Assembly (NCBI RefSeq): GCF_019799945.1
Contig: NZ_JABGCH010000003.1
Span: 1-64,000, forward strand
Length of the DNA: 64,000 bases
Direction: 5' to 3'
Source of the DNA: Modestobacter marinus
GTDB taxonomy: Bacteria > Actinomycetota > Actinomycetes > Mycobacteriales > Geodermatophilaceae
Shown: piece by piece, positions 17,745 through 25,640 of the stretch
Position numbering within the stretch: position 1 is the stretch's first letter
Layout of the letters: the number at the start of each line of letters is the position of its first letter
Position numbers and translations under genes: made by a program
Notes under the pieces: generated by a model
What the model was told of the DNA's origin: nothing
Databases searched by the model: none
What the model saw: the letters and a program-made list of their open reading frames with translations, nothing else

Positions 17745-18338
17745 TCAGGCCGGCGGAGCCTGCTCCGGCGCCTCGGCTGCGGCCTGCTTCTCCACCTTCG
17801 CGGAGCGCCGCGCCGTGTCCGTCGCCGCCTGGTTCCGGTGCGGAGCGATCACCATGACCATGTTCCGGCCGTCCTGCTTGGGGTTGGACTCCACCACCCC
17901 CAGCTCGGAGACGTCCGTCGCCAACCGCTGCAGCAGCCGGTAGCCCATCTCGGGCCGGGACTGCTCGCGACCGCGGAACATCACGGTGATCTTGACCTTG
18001 TCGCCGCCCTTGAGGAAGCGCTCGACGTGGCCCTTCTTGGTCTCGTAGTCGTGCGGGTCGATCTTCAGACGCAGCCGCATCTCCTTGATGACGGTGAGCG
18101 CCTGGTTGCGCCGGGCCTCGCGGGCCTTCTGCGCGGCTTCGTACTTGAACTTCCCGTAGTCCATGAGCTTGACGACGGGCGGCCGCGCCATGGGGGCGAC
18201 CTCGACCAGGTCGAGTTCGCTGTCCTGCGCCAGCCGCAGTGCCTCGCCGATCGGCACGATGCCGACCTGCTCGCCCTCCGGGCCGACCAGGCGGACCTCG
18301 GGGACGCGGATACGGTCGTTGATACGGGGCTCGGTGAT
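17745..18338 (-). CDS. infC: translation initiation factor IF-3 (predicted ATC start)
   Basis: IF-3 binds the 30S subunit and checks start codons. It has 197 aa from the chosen start. N-domain: [20 protein letters not shown]-domain: [23 protein letters not shown], followed by [13 protein letters not shown] strong Shine-Dalgarno (GAGGAGAGG) stands two bases before an in-frame ATC at 18338, exactly where the conserved N-terminus begins. IF-3 genes in other bacteria use AUU/AUC starts for autoregulation. A GTG at 18380 would add 14 residues but has no ribosome-binding site. A C-terminal Ala/Glu-rich tail is present. Confidence 0.95.
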   Translation of the reverse strand: MTEPRINDRIRVPEVRLVGPEGEQVGIVPIGEALRLAQDSELDLVEVAPMARPPVVKLMDYGKFKYEAAQKAREARRNQALTVIKEMRLRLKIDPHDYETKKGHVERFLKGGDKVKITVMFRGREQSRPEMGYRLLQRLATDVSELGVVESNPKQDGRNMVMVIAPHRNQAATDTARRSAKVEKQAAAEAPEQAPPA

Positions 18339-18398
18339 GGCCTCTCCTCTGCTGCTGCGGTGAGGAGTCTGCTGGCCCACCCGGCCACCGACGACAAA

Positions 18399-18426
18399 GG
18401 CCCCGTGAGCTGGTGCTCACGGGGCC
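18399..18426 (-). terminator. attenuator-like hairpin in the infC leader
   Basis: Perfect 12-base-pair stem GGCCCCGTGAGC / GCTCACGGGGCC with a four-base loop. On the minus strand it is followed by TTTGTCG. It lies in the infC 5' leader, about 60 bases before the ATC start, where an intrinsic terminator can only act as an attenuator. Confidence 0.65.
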
Positions 18427-18439
18427 CACTCGCCGGACA

Positions 18440-18476
18440 CCACACGAGGACACCCCCAGGCGGGGTGCTCGTGTGG
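18440..18476 (-). promoter_or_regulatory. second leader hairpin upstream of infC
   Basis: CCACACGAG (18440-18448) pairs with CTCGTGTGG (18468-18476), and CACCCC (18451-18456) pairs with GGGGTG (18462-18467) across a two-base bulge. It precedes the terminator-like hairpin by 13 bases in the transcript. It may be part of the same leader switch, for example a protein-binding structure. Confidence 0.5.
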
Positions 18477-18633
18477 TCGCGCGGGCCGGACGGGCCGACC
18501 TGCGACGACCGGGGACCTGAGCGCCTGTGCGGCACCAGGTGGGAGCGGGCTCCTCTTCGGTCAGTGGCCGTTCACTCGCGATCCGGGCCACCGGTGGTTC
18601 TCGCGCCTCGGTGTAGCGGGGGGAGGCGCGCTC

Positions 18634-18663
18634 ATGTTACAGCGCTCGCCGACGGTCCGTCAT
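18634..18663 (-). promoter_or_regulatory. predicted infC-rpmI-rplT promoter
   Basis: On the minus strand ATGACG (18663-18658) is followed after 18 bases by TAACAT (18639-18634). This would start transcription near 18627 and give a leader of roughly 290 bases that includes both hairpins. It overlaps the last codons of the upstream gene by a few bases. Confidence 0.45.
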
Positions 18664-19169
18664 TCCTGGGGGTACAGCAGGTCCTCCCGCGGTTCGGGGT
18701 GGGCCTCGCGGTGGGCGGCCAGCAGGCTCCGCAGCCCGCGGACGGCGGCCACGGCCCGCTCCCCGTCGGACGCCTGCACGGCCAGGACGGCCACCTCGTC
18801 GTCGTTGGTGAGCAGCAACGTGACCCACGGGGAGTGCCGGTCGAACCGGACCGCCTGGACCACGGCCCAGGGCAGCTGGTGGGCGACGAGGATGTTCTGG
18901 ATCCGGATGCCCTCGGCGTCGGCGTCCACCCGGGGCCGGCCCAGGCACAGCACCCCGGCCGCCATGGCCAGCCCGAGACCGACCATCGCCACCTGGTCGG
19001 CGGTCCGGAACGCGACGACCCCCGTGGTCGAGGACTTGAGCAGGACGGCGACCACCGTCATGACCGCCACCAGCCCGATCGCGGCGAGCCAGGTCATCAC
19101 GCGCAGGCGGCGGGGCACCGCGGAGACCGTCGGGGACGGGGAGGCGGTCGGCACCGCCCCATTGTCCAC
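18660..19169 (-). CDS. PH-domain-like membrane protein
   Basis: About 169 aa. Two hydrophobic helices (VMTWLAAIGLVAVMTVVAVLL and VAMVGLGLAMAAGVLCLG) are followed by a soluble domain (GIRIQNILVAHQLPWAVVQAVRFDRHSPWVTLLL...). That pattern is typical of actinobacterial bacterial-PH (bPH2-like) membrane proteins of unknown role. GTG starts at 19169 and 19154 are both possible. It is divergent from nnaR. Confidence 0.7.
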   Translation of the reverse strand: MDNGAVPTASPSPTVSAVPRRLRVMTWLAAIGLVAVMTVVAVLLKSSTTGVVAFRTADQVAMVGLGLAMAAGVLCLGRPRVDADAEGIRIQNILVAHQLPWAVVQAVRFDRHSPWVTLLLTNDDEVAVLAVQASDGERAVAAVRGLRSLLAAHREAHPEPREDLLYPQE

Positions 19170-19200
19170 GGCCCCTCGGGTCCGGGGCCGACCGCGGGGT

Positions 19201-19216
19201 GTCACACGTCCGGAAC
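19201..19216 (+). promoter_or_regulatory. GlnR-like box upstream of nnaR
   Basis: GTCAC-ACGTCC-GGAAC matches the actinobacterial GlnR pattern GTNAC-N6-GAAAC at nine of ten defined positions, and lies 22 bases before the nnaR GTG. Related boxes precede narK and nasA. Confidence 0.5.
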
Positions 19217-19238
19217 ATCCAGGACGCACCATGGGGAC

Positions 19239-20378
19239 GTGACCGAGACCCCGCCCGTCCCCCCGGCGGAGGACGACCCGGCCGACGAGCTGCTGCCCCT
19301 GGCCGGCTACACGGTGGCCGTGACCGCGGCCCGGCGGCGGGAGGAGCTCGGCGCGCTCCTCGACCGGCGCGGCGCGCGGGTCGTCTACGCCCCGGCGATC
19401 CGGATCGTGCCGCTCTCCGACGACGCGGAGCTCGTGGCCGCGACCAAGGCGGTGCTCGCCGAGCCGGTCGACCTGGTCGTGGCGACCACCGGCGTCGGGT
19501 TCCGCGGCTGGCTGGAGGCGGCCGACGCCTGGGACCTGCCGCTGCGCGAGCACCTGCAGACCGCCCGCGTGCTGGCCCGCGGCCCCAAGGCGCGCGGCGC
19601 GATCCGGGGTGGCGGCCTGGTCGACGCCTGGTCGCCGCCGTCGGAGAGCTCCGCGGAGGTGCTCGAGCACCTGCTGTCCGGGGCGGAGGGCCGGCTGGCG
19701 GGACGGCGGATCGCGGTCCAGCTGCACGGTGACCCGGTACCGGAGCTGGTGGCCGGGCTGCAGCGCGCGGGCGCCGACGTCCTCACCGTGCCCGTGTACC
19801 GCTGGGTGCTGCCCGAGGACACCGCTCCGCTGCGCCGGCTGGTGGCCACGATCGCGACGCGCGGGGTGGACGCGGTCACCTTCACCAGCGCGCCCGCCGC
19901 GGCGAGCCTGCTGCAGATGGCCGACGAGGAGGGCGTGCTCCCTGGCGTGCTGGCGGCCTTCGCCGACGCGGTCCTGCCGGTCGCGGTGGGACCGGTGACC
20001 GCCGGGCCGCTGGAGGCCGCGGGGCTCCGCACCGTGCAGCCGGATCGGGCCCGGCTGGGTGCGCTGGCCCGGTCGGTCGTGGCCGAGCTCCCCGCGCGCC
20101 ACCCGGTGCTGGCCTCCGGCGGCCACACGCTGCAGGTGCGCGGTCACGCCGTCGTGCTCGACGGCCGGATGGTCGAGCTCCCGCCCGGCTCCATGGCGGT
20201 GCTGCGCGCGCTGGCCCGGCGCCCGGGGGTCGTCGTCTCCCGGCCGGAGCTGCTGACCGAGCTGTCCGGCGGCGGGGACGCGCACGCGGTGGAGATGGCG
20301 GTGACCCGGCTGCGCGCGGCACTCGGCGCGCCCCTGGTGGAGACCGTGGTCAAGCGGGGCTACCGCCTGGCGGTGTGA
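19239..20378 (+). CDS. nnaR: HemD-like / winged-helix nitrate-nitrite assimilation regulator (NnaR type)
   Basis: A 379-aa fusion. Residues about 20-270 form a uroporphyrinogen-III-synthase-like domain (LAGYTVAVTAARRREELGALLDRRGARVVYAPAIRIVPL ... VDAVTFTSAPAAASLLQ). Residues about 285-379 form an OmpR/PhoB-type winged helix (LPPGSMAVLRALARRPGVVVSRPELL ... VEMAVTRLRAALG ... VVKRGYRL). This architecture is that of actinobacterial NnaR, a co-activator of nitrate/nitrite genes with GlnR. The nearby narK and nasA-nirBD genes fit. Whether it still makes uroporphyrinogen III is unknown. Confidence 0.85.
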   Translation: MTETPPVPPAEDDPADELLPLAGYTVAVTAARRREELGALLDRRGARVVYAPAIRIVPLSDDAELVAATKAVLAEPVDLVVATTGVGFRGWLEAADAWDLPLREHLQTARVLARGPKARGAIRGGGLVDAWSPPSESSAEVLEHLLSGAEGRLAGRRIAVQLHGDPVPELVAGLQRAGADVLTVPVYRWVLPEDTAPLRRLVATIATRGVDAVTFTSAPAAASLLQMADEEGVLPGVLAAFADAVLPVAVGPVTAGPLEAAGLRTVQPDRARLGALARSVVAELPARHPVLASGGHTLQVRGHAVVLDGRMVELPPGSMAVLRALARRPGVVVSRPELLTELSGGGDAHAVEMAVTRLRAALGAPLVETVVKRGYRLAV

Positions 20379-20431
20379 CCGCGAACAGCACGGACCCGCC
20401 GTCCGCGGCCGCGTGCCCGTAGCGTCCGGCC

Positions 20432-20923
20432 GTGCCCGCCGACGACACGACCCCGCCATTCGCGGACCTGCCGCGCATCGACGAGCACACCGTGACCGTG
20501 TCCGGCCCGCCGGCCGCGGCCTGGGACGCCGTGCTCCGGGCGCTGGGCTCGGCCTTCGGCCGCCCGCGCGCCCGCCGGATCGCCGCGGTGCTGGGCTGCG
20601 AGCCGGCCACCACCCGAGCCTGGGACCGGCCGGGGGTGGGCTCCTCGGTCCCCGGCTTCCGCATCGTGTCGGCCGCCCCGCCGGACCTGCTGGTCGTCGC
20701 GGGCCGGCACCGGTTCTCCCGCTACGGCATCGTGTTCCGCTTCGAGCCCGCCGGCGAGGGCACCAGGTGCCGGGCCGAGAGCCGGGCCGAGTTCCCGGGA
20801 ACGGCCGGACGGGTCTACCGGGCCGCCGTCATCGGCACGGGAGGCCACGCCGTCGCCGTCCGTGCGCTGTTGCAGCAGGTCCGGTCGGCCGCCGGCTCCG
20901 ATGACCGGCCGACCGGCCGGTGA
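20432..20923 (+). CDS. SRPBCC-like hypothetical protein
   Basis: A 163-aa protein with a polyketide-cyclase/SRPBCC-like pattern: HTVTVSGPPAAAWDAVLRAL at the N-terminus, FRIVSAAPPDLLVVAGRHRFSRYGIVFRFE in the middle, and a C-terminal helix. It may bind a hydrophobic ligand. GTG start. It follows nnaR by 53 bases on the same strand. No specific function can be assigned. Confidence 0.65.
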   Translation: MPADDTTPPFADLPRIDEHTVTVSGPPAAAWDAVLRALGSAFGRPRARRIAAVLGCEPATTRAWDRPGVGSSVPGFRIVSAAPPDLLVVAGRHRFSRYGIVFRFEPAGEGTRCRAESRAEFPGTAGRVYRAAVIGTGGHAVAVRALLQQVRSAAGSDDRPTGR

Positions 20924-21028
20924 CGGGGTCGCACCGGGGTCGACTGCTCCGGGGGCACTCGCTGGTGGTCCAGGGCGAGCCGGGGATCTCGGTTGACCGT
21001 CGCCTGCGGGGGGCGGGACCGTCCGGGC

Positions 21029-21892
21029 GTGCACGCCGCTCCCGTCCTGCACGACCCGCCGCGGCTCACGCCCGTCGGTGAGCTGCACCTGTGCTGGGAC
21101 GCGTTCGGGAACCGCGCGGACCCTGCACTGCTGCTGGTCATGGGGCTCGGCATGCAGCTCGTCCACTGGCCCGACGACCTCTGCCGGCAGCTCGCCGCAG
21201 AGGGCTTCCGGGTCATCCGGTTCGACAACCGCGACGCGGGCCGCTCGACGCACCTGCCGGGAGGGCGCTACACCGTCGCGGACATGGCCGACGACGCCGT
21301 CGGCCTGCTCGACGCCCTCGGGATCGGGTCCGCGCACGTGGTGGGGGCGTCGCTGGGCGGCATGGTCGCCCAGACGATGGCCATCCGCTCGCCCGGCCGG
21401 ATGAGCTCGCTGGCCTCGCTGATGTCCACCACCGGCCGCCGCGGCGTGGGCCGGACCTCCCCGCGGGTCCTGCGCCACCTCCTCGCGCGGCCGCCCCGCA
21501 CCCGGGCGGAGGCGGTCGAGCGCCGGGTCCGGGTCCTCGCGTCCGTCGGGTCGACCGGCTTCACGCAGGACCTCGACGAGCTGCGCCGCATCAGTGCCCT
21601 GGCCTTCGCGCGGGACCCCCGGGCGCGGGACGGCCGCCGTCGTCAGCACCGGGCGGTGCGCGCCGCCGGCGACCGGACCGACGCGCTCCGCCAGGTCCGG
21701 GTGCCCACGGTCGTGGTGCACGGCACCGCGGACCCGATGTGCCACCCGTCCGGTGGGCGGGCGACGGCCGAGGCCGTGCCCGGCGCGCGGCTGGTGCTCG
21801 TCCCCGGGATGGGGCACGACCTCCCGCGGGGTGCGTGGCCACAGCTCGTCCGGGCCGTCGTGGACAACGCCTGCCGGGCCGACGCTCCCTGA
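21029..21892 (+). CDS. alpha/beta-hydrolase
   Basis: 287 aa from a GTG at 21029. Canonical fold features are the nucleophile elbow GASLGG, the acid in VVVHGTADPM and the histidine in LVPGMGHDLP. It resembles RdmC/aclacinomycin-methylesterase-like hydrolases. The substrate is unknown. The TTG at 20995 frame region is an alternative longer start, but the conserved part begins after LTPVGEL. It ends at a strong terminator shared with narK. Confidence 0.8.
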   Translation: MHAAPVLHDPPRLTPVGELHLCWDAFGNRADPALLLVMGLGMQLVHWPDDLCRQLAAEGFRVIRFDNRDAGRSTHLPGGRYTVADMADDAVGLLDALGIGSAHVVGASLGGMVAQTMAIRSPGRMSSLASLMSTTGRRGVGRTSPRVLRHLLARPPRTRAEAVERRVRVLASVGSTGFTQDLDELRRISALAFARDPRARDGRRRQHRAVRAAGDRTDALRQVRVPTVVVHGTADPMCHPSGGRATAEAVPGARLVLVPGMGHDLPRGAWPQLVRAVVDNACRADAP

Positions 21893-21937
21893 CGCCGCGG
21901 GGCGGGCTGCCTACCAGCGACCCGCCCCGCGGCGTCA
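21890..21937. terminator. bidirectional terminator between hydrolase gene and narK
   Basis: TGACGCCGCGGGGCGGG (21890-21906) and CCCGCCCCGCGGCGTCA (21921-21937) form a perfect 17-bp stem with a 14-base loop, in the gap between convergent stops. The left arm begins inside the hydrolase stop codon. There is no T-run. Confidence 0.75.
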
Positions 21938-21982
21938 GACCAGCCCTCTGCAGGGTCCGGCCCCGAACAGAGGTGTGCTTCC

Positions 21983-23365
21983 TCAGACGCCGGCGAGGCG
22001 GGTGCCCGGGCGCAGGTAGACCACCCAGGTGACGGCCACGCAGACCGCGTAGAACGCGATGAACGCGAGATAGGCGCCGTCCCCGCTGCCGGTGGACAGG
22101 AAGGACTGCCGGAAGGCGAGGTTGACCAGCACGCCGCCGAAGGCGCCCACCGCGCCGGCGATGCCGATCAGCGCGCCGGACAGCCGCAGCGCCTGCTTGT
22201 CCGCGGCCGCGGACTCCGTTCCGGCGGCGACCGCGTCCATCGCCTTCGCCCGGAAGATCGCCGGGATCATCTTGTAGGTGGAGCCGTTGCCGATGCCGCT
22301 GAACACGAACAGCAGCACGAACCCGACGAGGAACAGCGGGAGCGACTCCACCAGGCTGGCGGCGAGGACCACCCCGGCGCCGACGGCCATCGCCACGAAG
22401 TTCCAGAAGGTGATCCAGGCGCCGCCGAAGCGGTCGGCCAGCGAGCCGCCGAGCGGCCGGATCAGCGAGCCCAGCAGCGGGCCCAGCCAGGTCAGCGAGG
22501 CGGCGGCCAGCGGGGTGGCGAAGTCCTCGGTGAACTGGTTCTGCAGCACCTGGCCGAAGGCGAACCCGAAGCCGATGAACGAGCCGAACGTGCCGATGTA
22601 GAGGAACGACATGATCCAGGTGTGCGGCTCCCGCAGCGCGTCGCGGATGGCCCGGGGCTGGTTGGTCGCCGTCCGCAGGTTGTCCATGAGCAGCGCCGCA
22701 CCGACCGCGGCCACGACGATGAACGGGATGTAGACCAGCAGCACCAGCCGCGGGTGCTCGGCGCCGGCGGTGGCCAGCACCAGCAGGCCGATGAGCTGGA
22801 TGACCGGGACGCCGAGGTTGCCGCCGCCGGCGTTGAGGCCCAGCGCCCAGCCCTTGAGGTGCTGCGGGTAGAAGGCGTTGATGTTGGTCATCGAGCTGGC
22901 GAAGTTGCCGCCGCCGACCCCGGCGAGGCAGGAGACCACCAGCAGCGTGGTGAACGAGACCCCGGGCTCGAGCACGACCGCGGTGGCGATCGTCGGGACG
23001 AGCAGCAGGGCGGCGCTGAGGATGGTCCAGTTGCGGCCACCGAACCTGGCCACCGCGAAGGTGTAGGGCAGCCGGACGAACGCACCGAGGGCGGTGGGCA
23101 GCGTGGTGAGCAGGAACTTGCCCGCCGGGTCGATGCCGAAGACCGCCTCGGGCAGGAAGAGCACCATCACCGACCACAGGCTCCAGATCGAGAAGCCGAT
23201 GTGCTCGGAGAAGACCGAGAAGAACAGGTTGCGGCGGGCGACCCGCCGGCCGGTCGACTTCCAGAACGCCGGGTCCTCCGGCCGCCAGTCGTCGATCCAC
23301 CGGCCTCCGGTGCGGCCGGTGGCGGGCGCGGTCGTGGGAGCAGTCGTGGGGGTGGCTGTGGCCAT
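21983..23365 (-). CDS. narK: nitrate/nitrite MFS transporter
   Basis: 460 aa with about 12 membrane spans. The nitrate-signature GVGGGNFASSMTNINAFYP and the second GIGNGSTYKMIPAIF motif identify the NNP (NarK/NasA) family, which imports nitrate or exchanges nitrate and nitrite. ATG start. A GlnR-like box lies 56 bases upstream. It is monocistronic, convergent with the hydrolase gene and close to nnaR. Confidence 0.93.
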   Translation of the reverse strand: MATATPTTAPTTAPATGRTGGRWIDDWRPEDPAFWKSTGRRVARRNLFFSVFSEHIGFSIWSLWSVMVLFLPEAVFGIDPAGKFLLTTLPTALGAFVRLPYTFAVARFGGRNWTILSAALLLVPTIATAVVLEPGVSFTTLLVVSCLAGVGGGNFASSMTNINAFYPQHLKGWALGLNAGGGNLGVPVIQLIGLLVLATAGAEHPRLVLLVYIPFIVVAAVGAALLMDNLRTATNQPRAIRDALREPHTWIMSFLYIGTFGSFIGFGFAFGQVLQNQFTEDFATPLAAASLTWLGPLLGSLIRPLGGSLADRFGGAWITFWNFVAMAVGAGVVLAASLVESLPLFLVGFVLLFVFSGIGNGSTYKMIPAIFRAKAMDAVAAGTESAAADKQALRLSGALIGIAGAVGAFGGVLVNLAFRQSFLSTGSGDGAYLAFIAFYAVCVAVTWVVYLRPGTRLAGV

Positions 23366-23420
23366 GCCCAGACGGTGCGGTGCGGTGGTTCCCCCACCGT
23401 TGCGGCGGCGATGAACGTGT

Positions 23421-23436
23421 GTTCCGTTGTGCTCAC
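23421..23436 (-). promoter_or_regulatory. GlnR-like box upstream of narK
   Basis: On the minus strand GTGAG-CACAAC-GGAAC. It agrees with the nasA box (GTGAG-GACGAC-GGAAC) at all ten half-site positions and at most spacer bases, and is placed at the same distance (56 bases) from the start codon. Confidence 0.55.
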
Positions 23437-23510
23437 GCCCGGTGCCCCGCGGTGGTGAGACGGCCGGCCGGCCAGGTGCACGGACGGCCTGGACCGGCGA
23501 TGATCACCGG

Positions 23511-24308
23511 GTGCGCAACCCCCTCGACGGCGAACGGGCCCCCGGCCGGGACCTGGTGGAGGCGGGCGGACTCGTCGCCGGCTCGATGAGCAGCGCTGCG
23601 GCCGGCCTGCTGTTCGAGCCGGGGAAGACCGCCGTCCGGCTCGACGAGCAGCTGGCCGCGTGCCTGCGCGAGGCCGCCACCGCCGCCGCCGACCTGCCGC
23701 TGCACTGGGAACGCGCCCGGGCCGGCGCGGCGCTCGCCTTCACCGCCGAGCTCGCGGTCACCCGCGGCCACCAGGGCCGGACCGTCCGCCGCGACGAGTT
23801 CCTGCGGCCGGGCACGGGCTCCCGCTCCCCCGCCGAGCGCCTCGTGGAGGCCGTCGTCCAGGCGGCGCGGACGACGACCGAGGACCGCCGCGTGCGGCAC
23901 CTGGGCTACCTGGTGGCCGAGGTCGCCGTCTCCCCCGACATCGACCCGGCCCTCGCCGTCCGCGCGCTCCAGCTGGCCGAGTCCTGCAGCTGGCGGCAGC
24001 TGGTGTTCCTGGCCGCCGTCGGCCGGCGGGACCGGGCTCCCCTGCCCATGGCGTCGCTGGAGGACGAGCCGCGCGCCTGGACCGCGTGGGGCGCCCGGGA
24101 GGACGTGTTCGACCTGCAGCGCGCCGGCCTGCTCGACCCGCCGCCGGCCGTCGTCCGTCCCGGCGGCGCCGCTCGCCCGAAGCTGCGCCCGGCCGACCTG
24201 CGGCTGACCCGCCGGGGCGTGCTGGTGCACCGGCTCCTGGCGCTGGACTTCGTCCGCGAGGACGACGTCACCGAGGCGATCGCCGAGCTGGACCTGCCGG
24301 CCGCCTGA
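23511..24308 (+). CDS. hypothetical protein
   Basis: 265 aa from a GTG at 23511; other in-frame starts are possible (an ATG at 23586). No recognised family. It is soluble and Arg/Ala-rich, with a helical stretch (LDEQLAACLREAATAAADLPLHWERARAGAALAFTAELAV) and a C-terminal winged-helix-like end (RPADLRLTRRGVLVHRLLALDFVREDDVTEAI). Codon pattern and length support a real gene. It is convergent with the AraC gene, with only 11 bases between stops. Confidence 0.6.
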   Translation: MRNPLDGERAPGRDLVEAGGLVAGSMSSAAAGLLFEPGKTAVRLDEQLAACLREAATAAADLPLHWERARAGAALAFTAELAVTRGHQGRTVRRDEFLRPGTGSRSPAERLVEAVVQAARTTTEDRRVRHLGYLVAEVAVSPDIDPALAVRALQLAESCSWRQLVFLAAVGRRDRAPLPMASLEDEPRAWTAWGAREDVFDLQRAGLLDPPPAVVRPGGAARPKLRPADLRLTRRGVLVHRLLALDFVREDDVTEAIAELDLPAA

Positions 24309-24319
24309 GCTCCGACCGC

Positions 24320-25105
24320 TCAGGCCGACCGGGCGTAGGCGGCCGGCGTCGTCGCCAGCATCCGGCGGAAGTGCCGGGTCAGGTGCGCCTGGTCGTAGAA
24401 GCCGACCGCCGTCGCCACCTCGGCCGGTGGCACCCCGTCGAGCAGCAGCCGGCGCGCCCGGTCGATCCGGCGGCCGGTGAGGTACCGGTGCGGCGGGAGG
24501 CCGTGCCGGCGCGTGAACGCCCGCACCAGGTGCGTCTGGTGCACGCCGAGCTCCGTGGCCGCCGTCTCGAGGGACAACCCCTCGGCGATCCGGGCGTCGA
24601 GCAGCTCCCGCAACCGGTCGGCCAGCCGGTGGTCACGCACGACGAGCGGTGGGACGACGGCGCGGTCGAGGTGCTGCCGCAGCCGCTCCAGCACGAACGC
24701 CAGCCGGCTCTCCGCCTCCAGCCCCTCGGGATGCGGGCGCAACGCCGCGTGCAGCCGGGACACCCGGTCCCGCAGCACCGGATCGGCGAACGCCGGCCGG
24801 TCGACGGCGCTGCCGACCTTCTCGGCGCCCAGCGTCGCGGGCTCCAGGTACAGCACCCGCTTCCGGAAGCCGCCGGGGAACTGCGACCGCCCGTCGTGCG
24901 GCACCCCCGGCGGCAGCAGGGTCACCGCGGTCGGGGTGGCACCGTGCGCCTGCCGGTCCAGGTCGTAGCGGACGGCGCCGTCGTCGATCAGGAGCAGCGT
25001 CCAGGCGTCGTGGGTGTGCGCCGGGTAGACGTGGTCGGTGAAGTGGGCGTGCAGGACCTCGGTCAGCCCGGCGACGCCGGGCCGCCATGCCACCACCTCG
25101 ACCAC
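24320..25105 (-). CDS. AraC-family transcriptional regulator
   Basis: 261 aa. The N-terminal cupin-like sensing domain (HAHFTDHVYPAHTHDAWTLLLIDDGAVRYDLDRQ) is followed by two C-terminal helix-turn-helices (LSLETAATELGVHQTHLVRAFTRRHGLPPHRYL and PPAEVATAVGFYDQAHLTRHFRRMLATTPAAY). GTG start. It is divergent from a DUF2000 gene, a pairing that suggests local control; the effector is unknown. Confidence 0.9.
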   Translation of the reverse strand: MVEVVAWRPGVAGLTEVLHAHFTDHVYPAHTHDAWTLLLIDDGAVRYDLDRQAHGATPTAVTLLPPGVPHDGRSQFPGGFRKRVLYLEPATLGAEKVGSAVDRPAFADPVLRDRVSRLHAALRPHPEGLEAESRLAFVLERLRQHLDRAVVPPLVVRDHRLADRLRELLDARIAEGLSLETAATELGVHQTHLVRAFTRRHGLPPHRYLTGRRIDRARRLLLDGVPPAEVATAVGFYDQAHLTRHFRRMLATTPAAYARSA

Positions 25106-25155
25106 GCGCAGGAACGTACAAGACCCGGTGGTGCGGGGACACGACGCTCAGCAGC

Positions 25156-25587
25156 ATGGACACCGCCGACGAACGCCCCCGCTGGGCCACCAAGATCGCC
25201 GTCCTGCTGCGCGAGGACCTGGCGCCGTGGCAGGCGCTCAACGTCACGTCGTTCCTGGTCAGCGGCATCACCGCGAGCGAGCCGGGGCTGGTCGGCGAGC
25301 CCTACGAGGACGCCGACGGCACCGGGTACCTGCCGATGATCCGGCAGCCGGTGCTGGTGCTGGCCGGGACCGGGGAGCTGCTGCGCACCGCCCGCACCCG
25401 CGCGCTGGAGCGGGACCTCACCCCCGCGGTCTTCACCGCCGAGCTGTTCAGCACCCCCGGTGACGTGCAGAACCGGGCCGCGGTCAAGGCGGTGGCCGGC
25501 ACCGAGCTGGACCTGGTCGGGCTCGCCGTCCACGGTCCGAGGAACGCCGTCGACAAGGTGGTCAAGGGCGCCCGCATGCACCCCTGA
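25156..25587 (+). CDS. DUF2000 family protein
   Basis: 143 aa. It contains the DUF2000 features KIAVLLREDLAPWQALNVTSFLVSG and MIRQPVLVLAG, with a C-terminal LVGLAVHGPRNAVDKVVKGA. This peptidyl-tRNA-hydrolase-2-like fold has no assigned role. ATG start at 25156. It is divergent from the AraC regulator, 50 bases apart, so it is a plausible target of that regulator. Confidence 0.75.
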   Translation: MDTADERPRWATKIAVLLREDLAPWQALNVTSFLVSGITASEPGLVGEPYEDADGTGYLPMIRQPVLVLAGTGELLRTARTRALERDLTPAVFTAELFSTPGDVQNRAAVKAVAGTELDLVGLAVHGPRNAVDKVVKGARMHP

Positions 25588-25640
25588 GACGACGCCGGAG
25601 GCCGTTGTCCGGCCCCCGGGTCCGGTGCCACCATCGCGCC

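Noticed and set aside
18339-18380. GTG at 18380 as the infC start
   Set aside because: No ribosome-binding site precedes it, and it would place a strong Shine-Dalgarno inside the coding sequence right before the conserved N-terminus; kept only as an alternative.
20993-21028. Upstream start for the alpha/beta-hydrolase
   Set aside because: A TTG start there adds only Gly/Arg-rich residues with no ribosome-binding site; the GTG at 21029 is closer to the conserved part.
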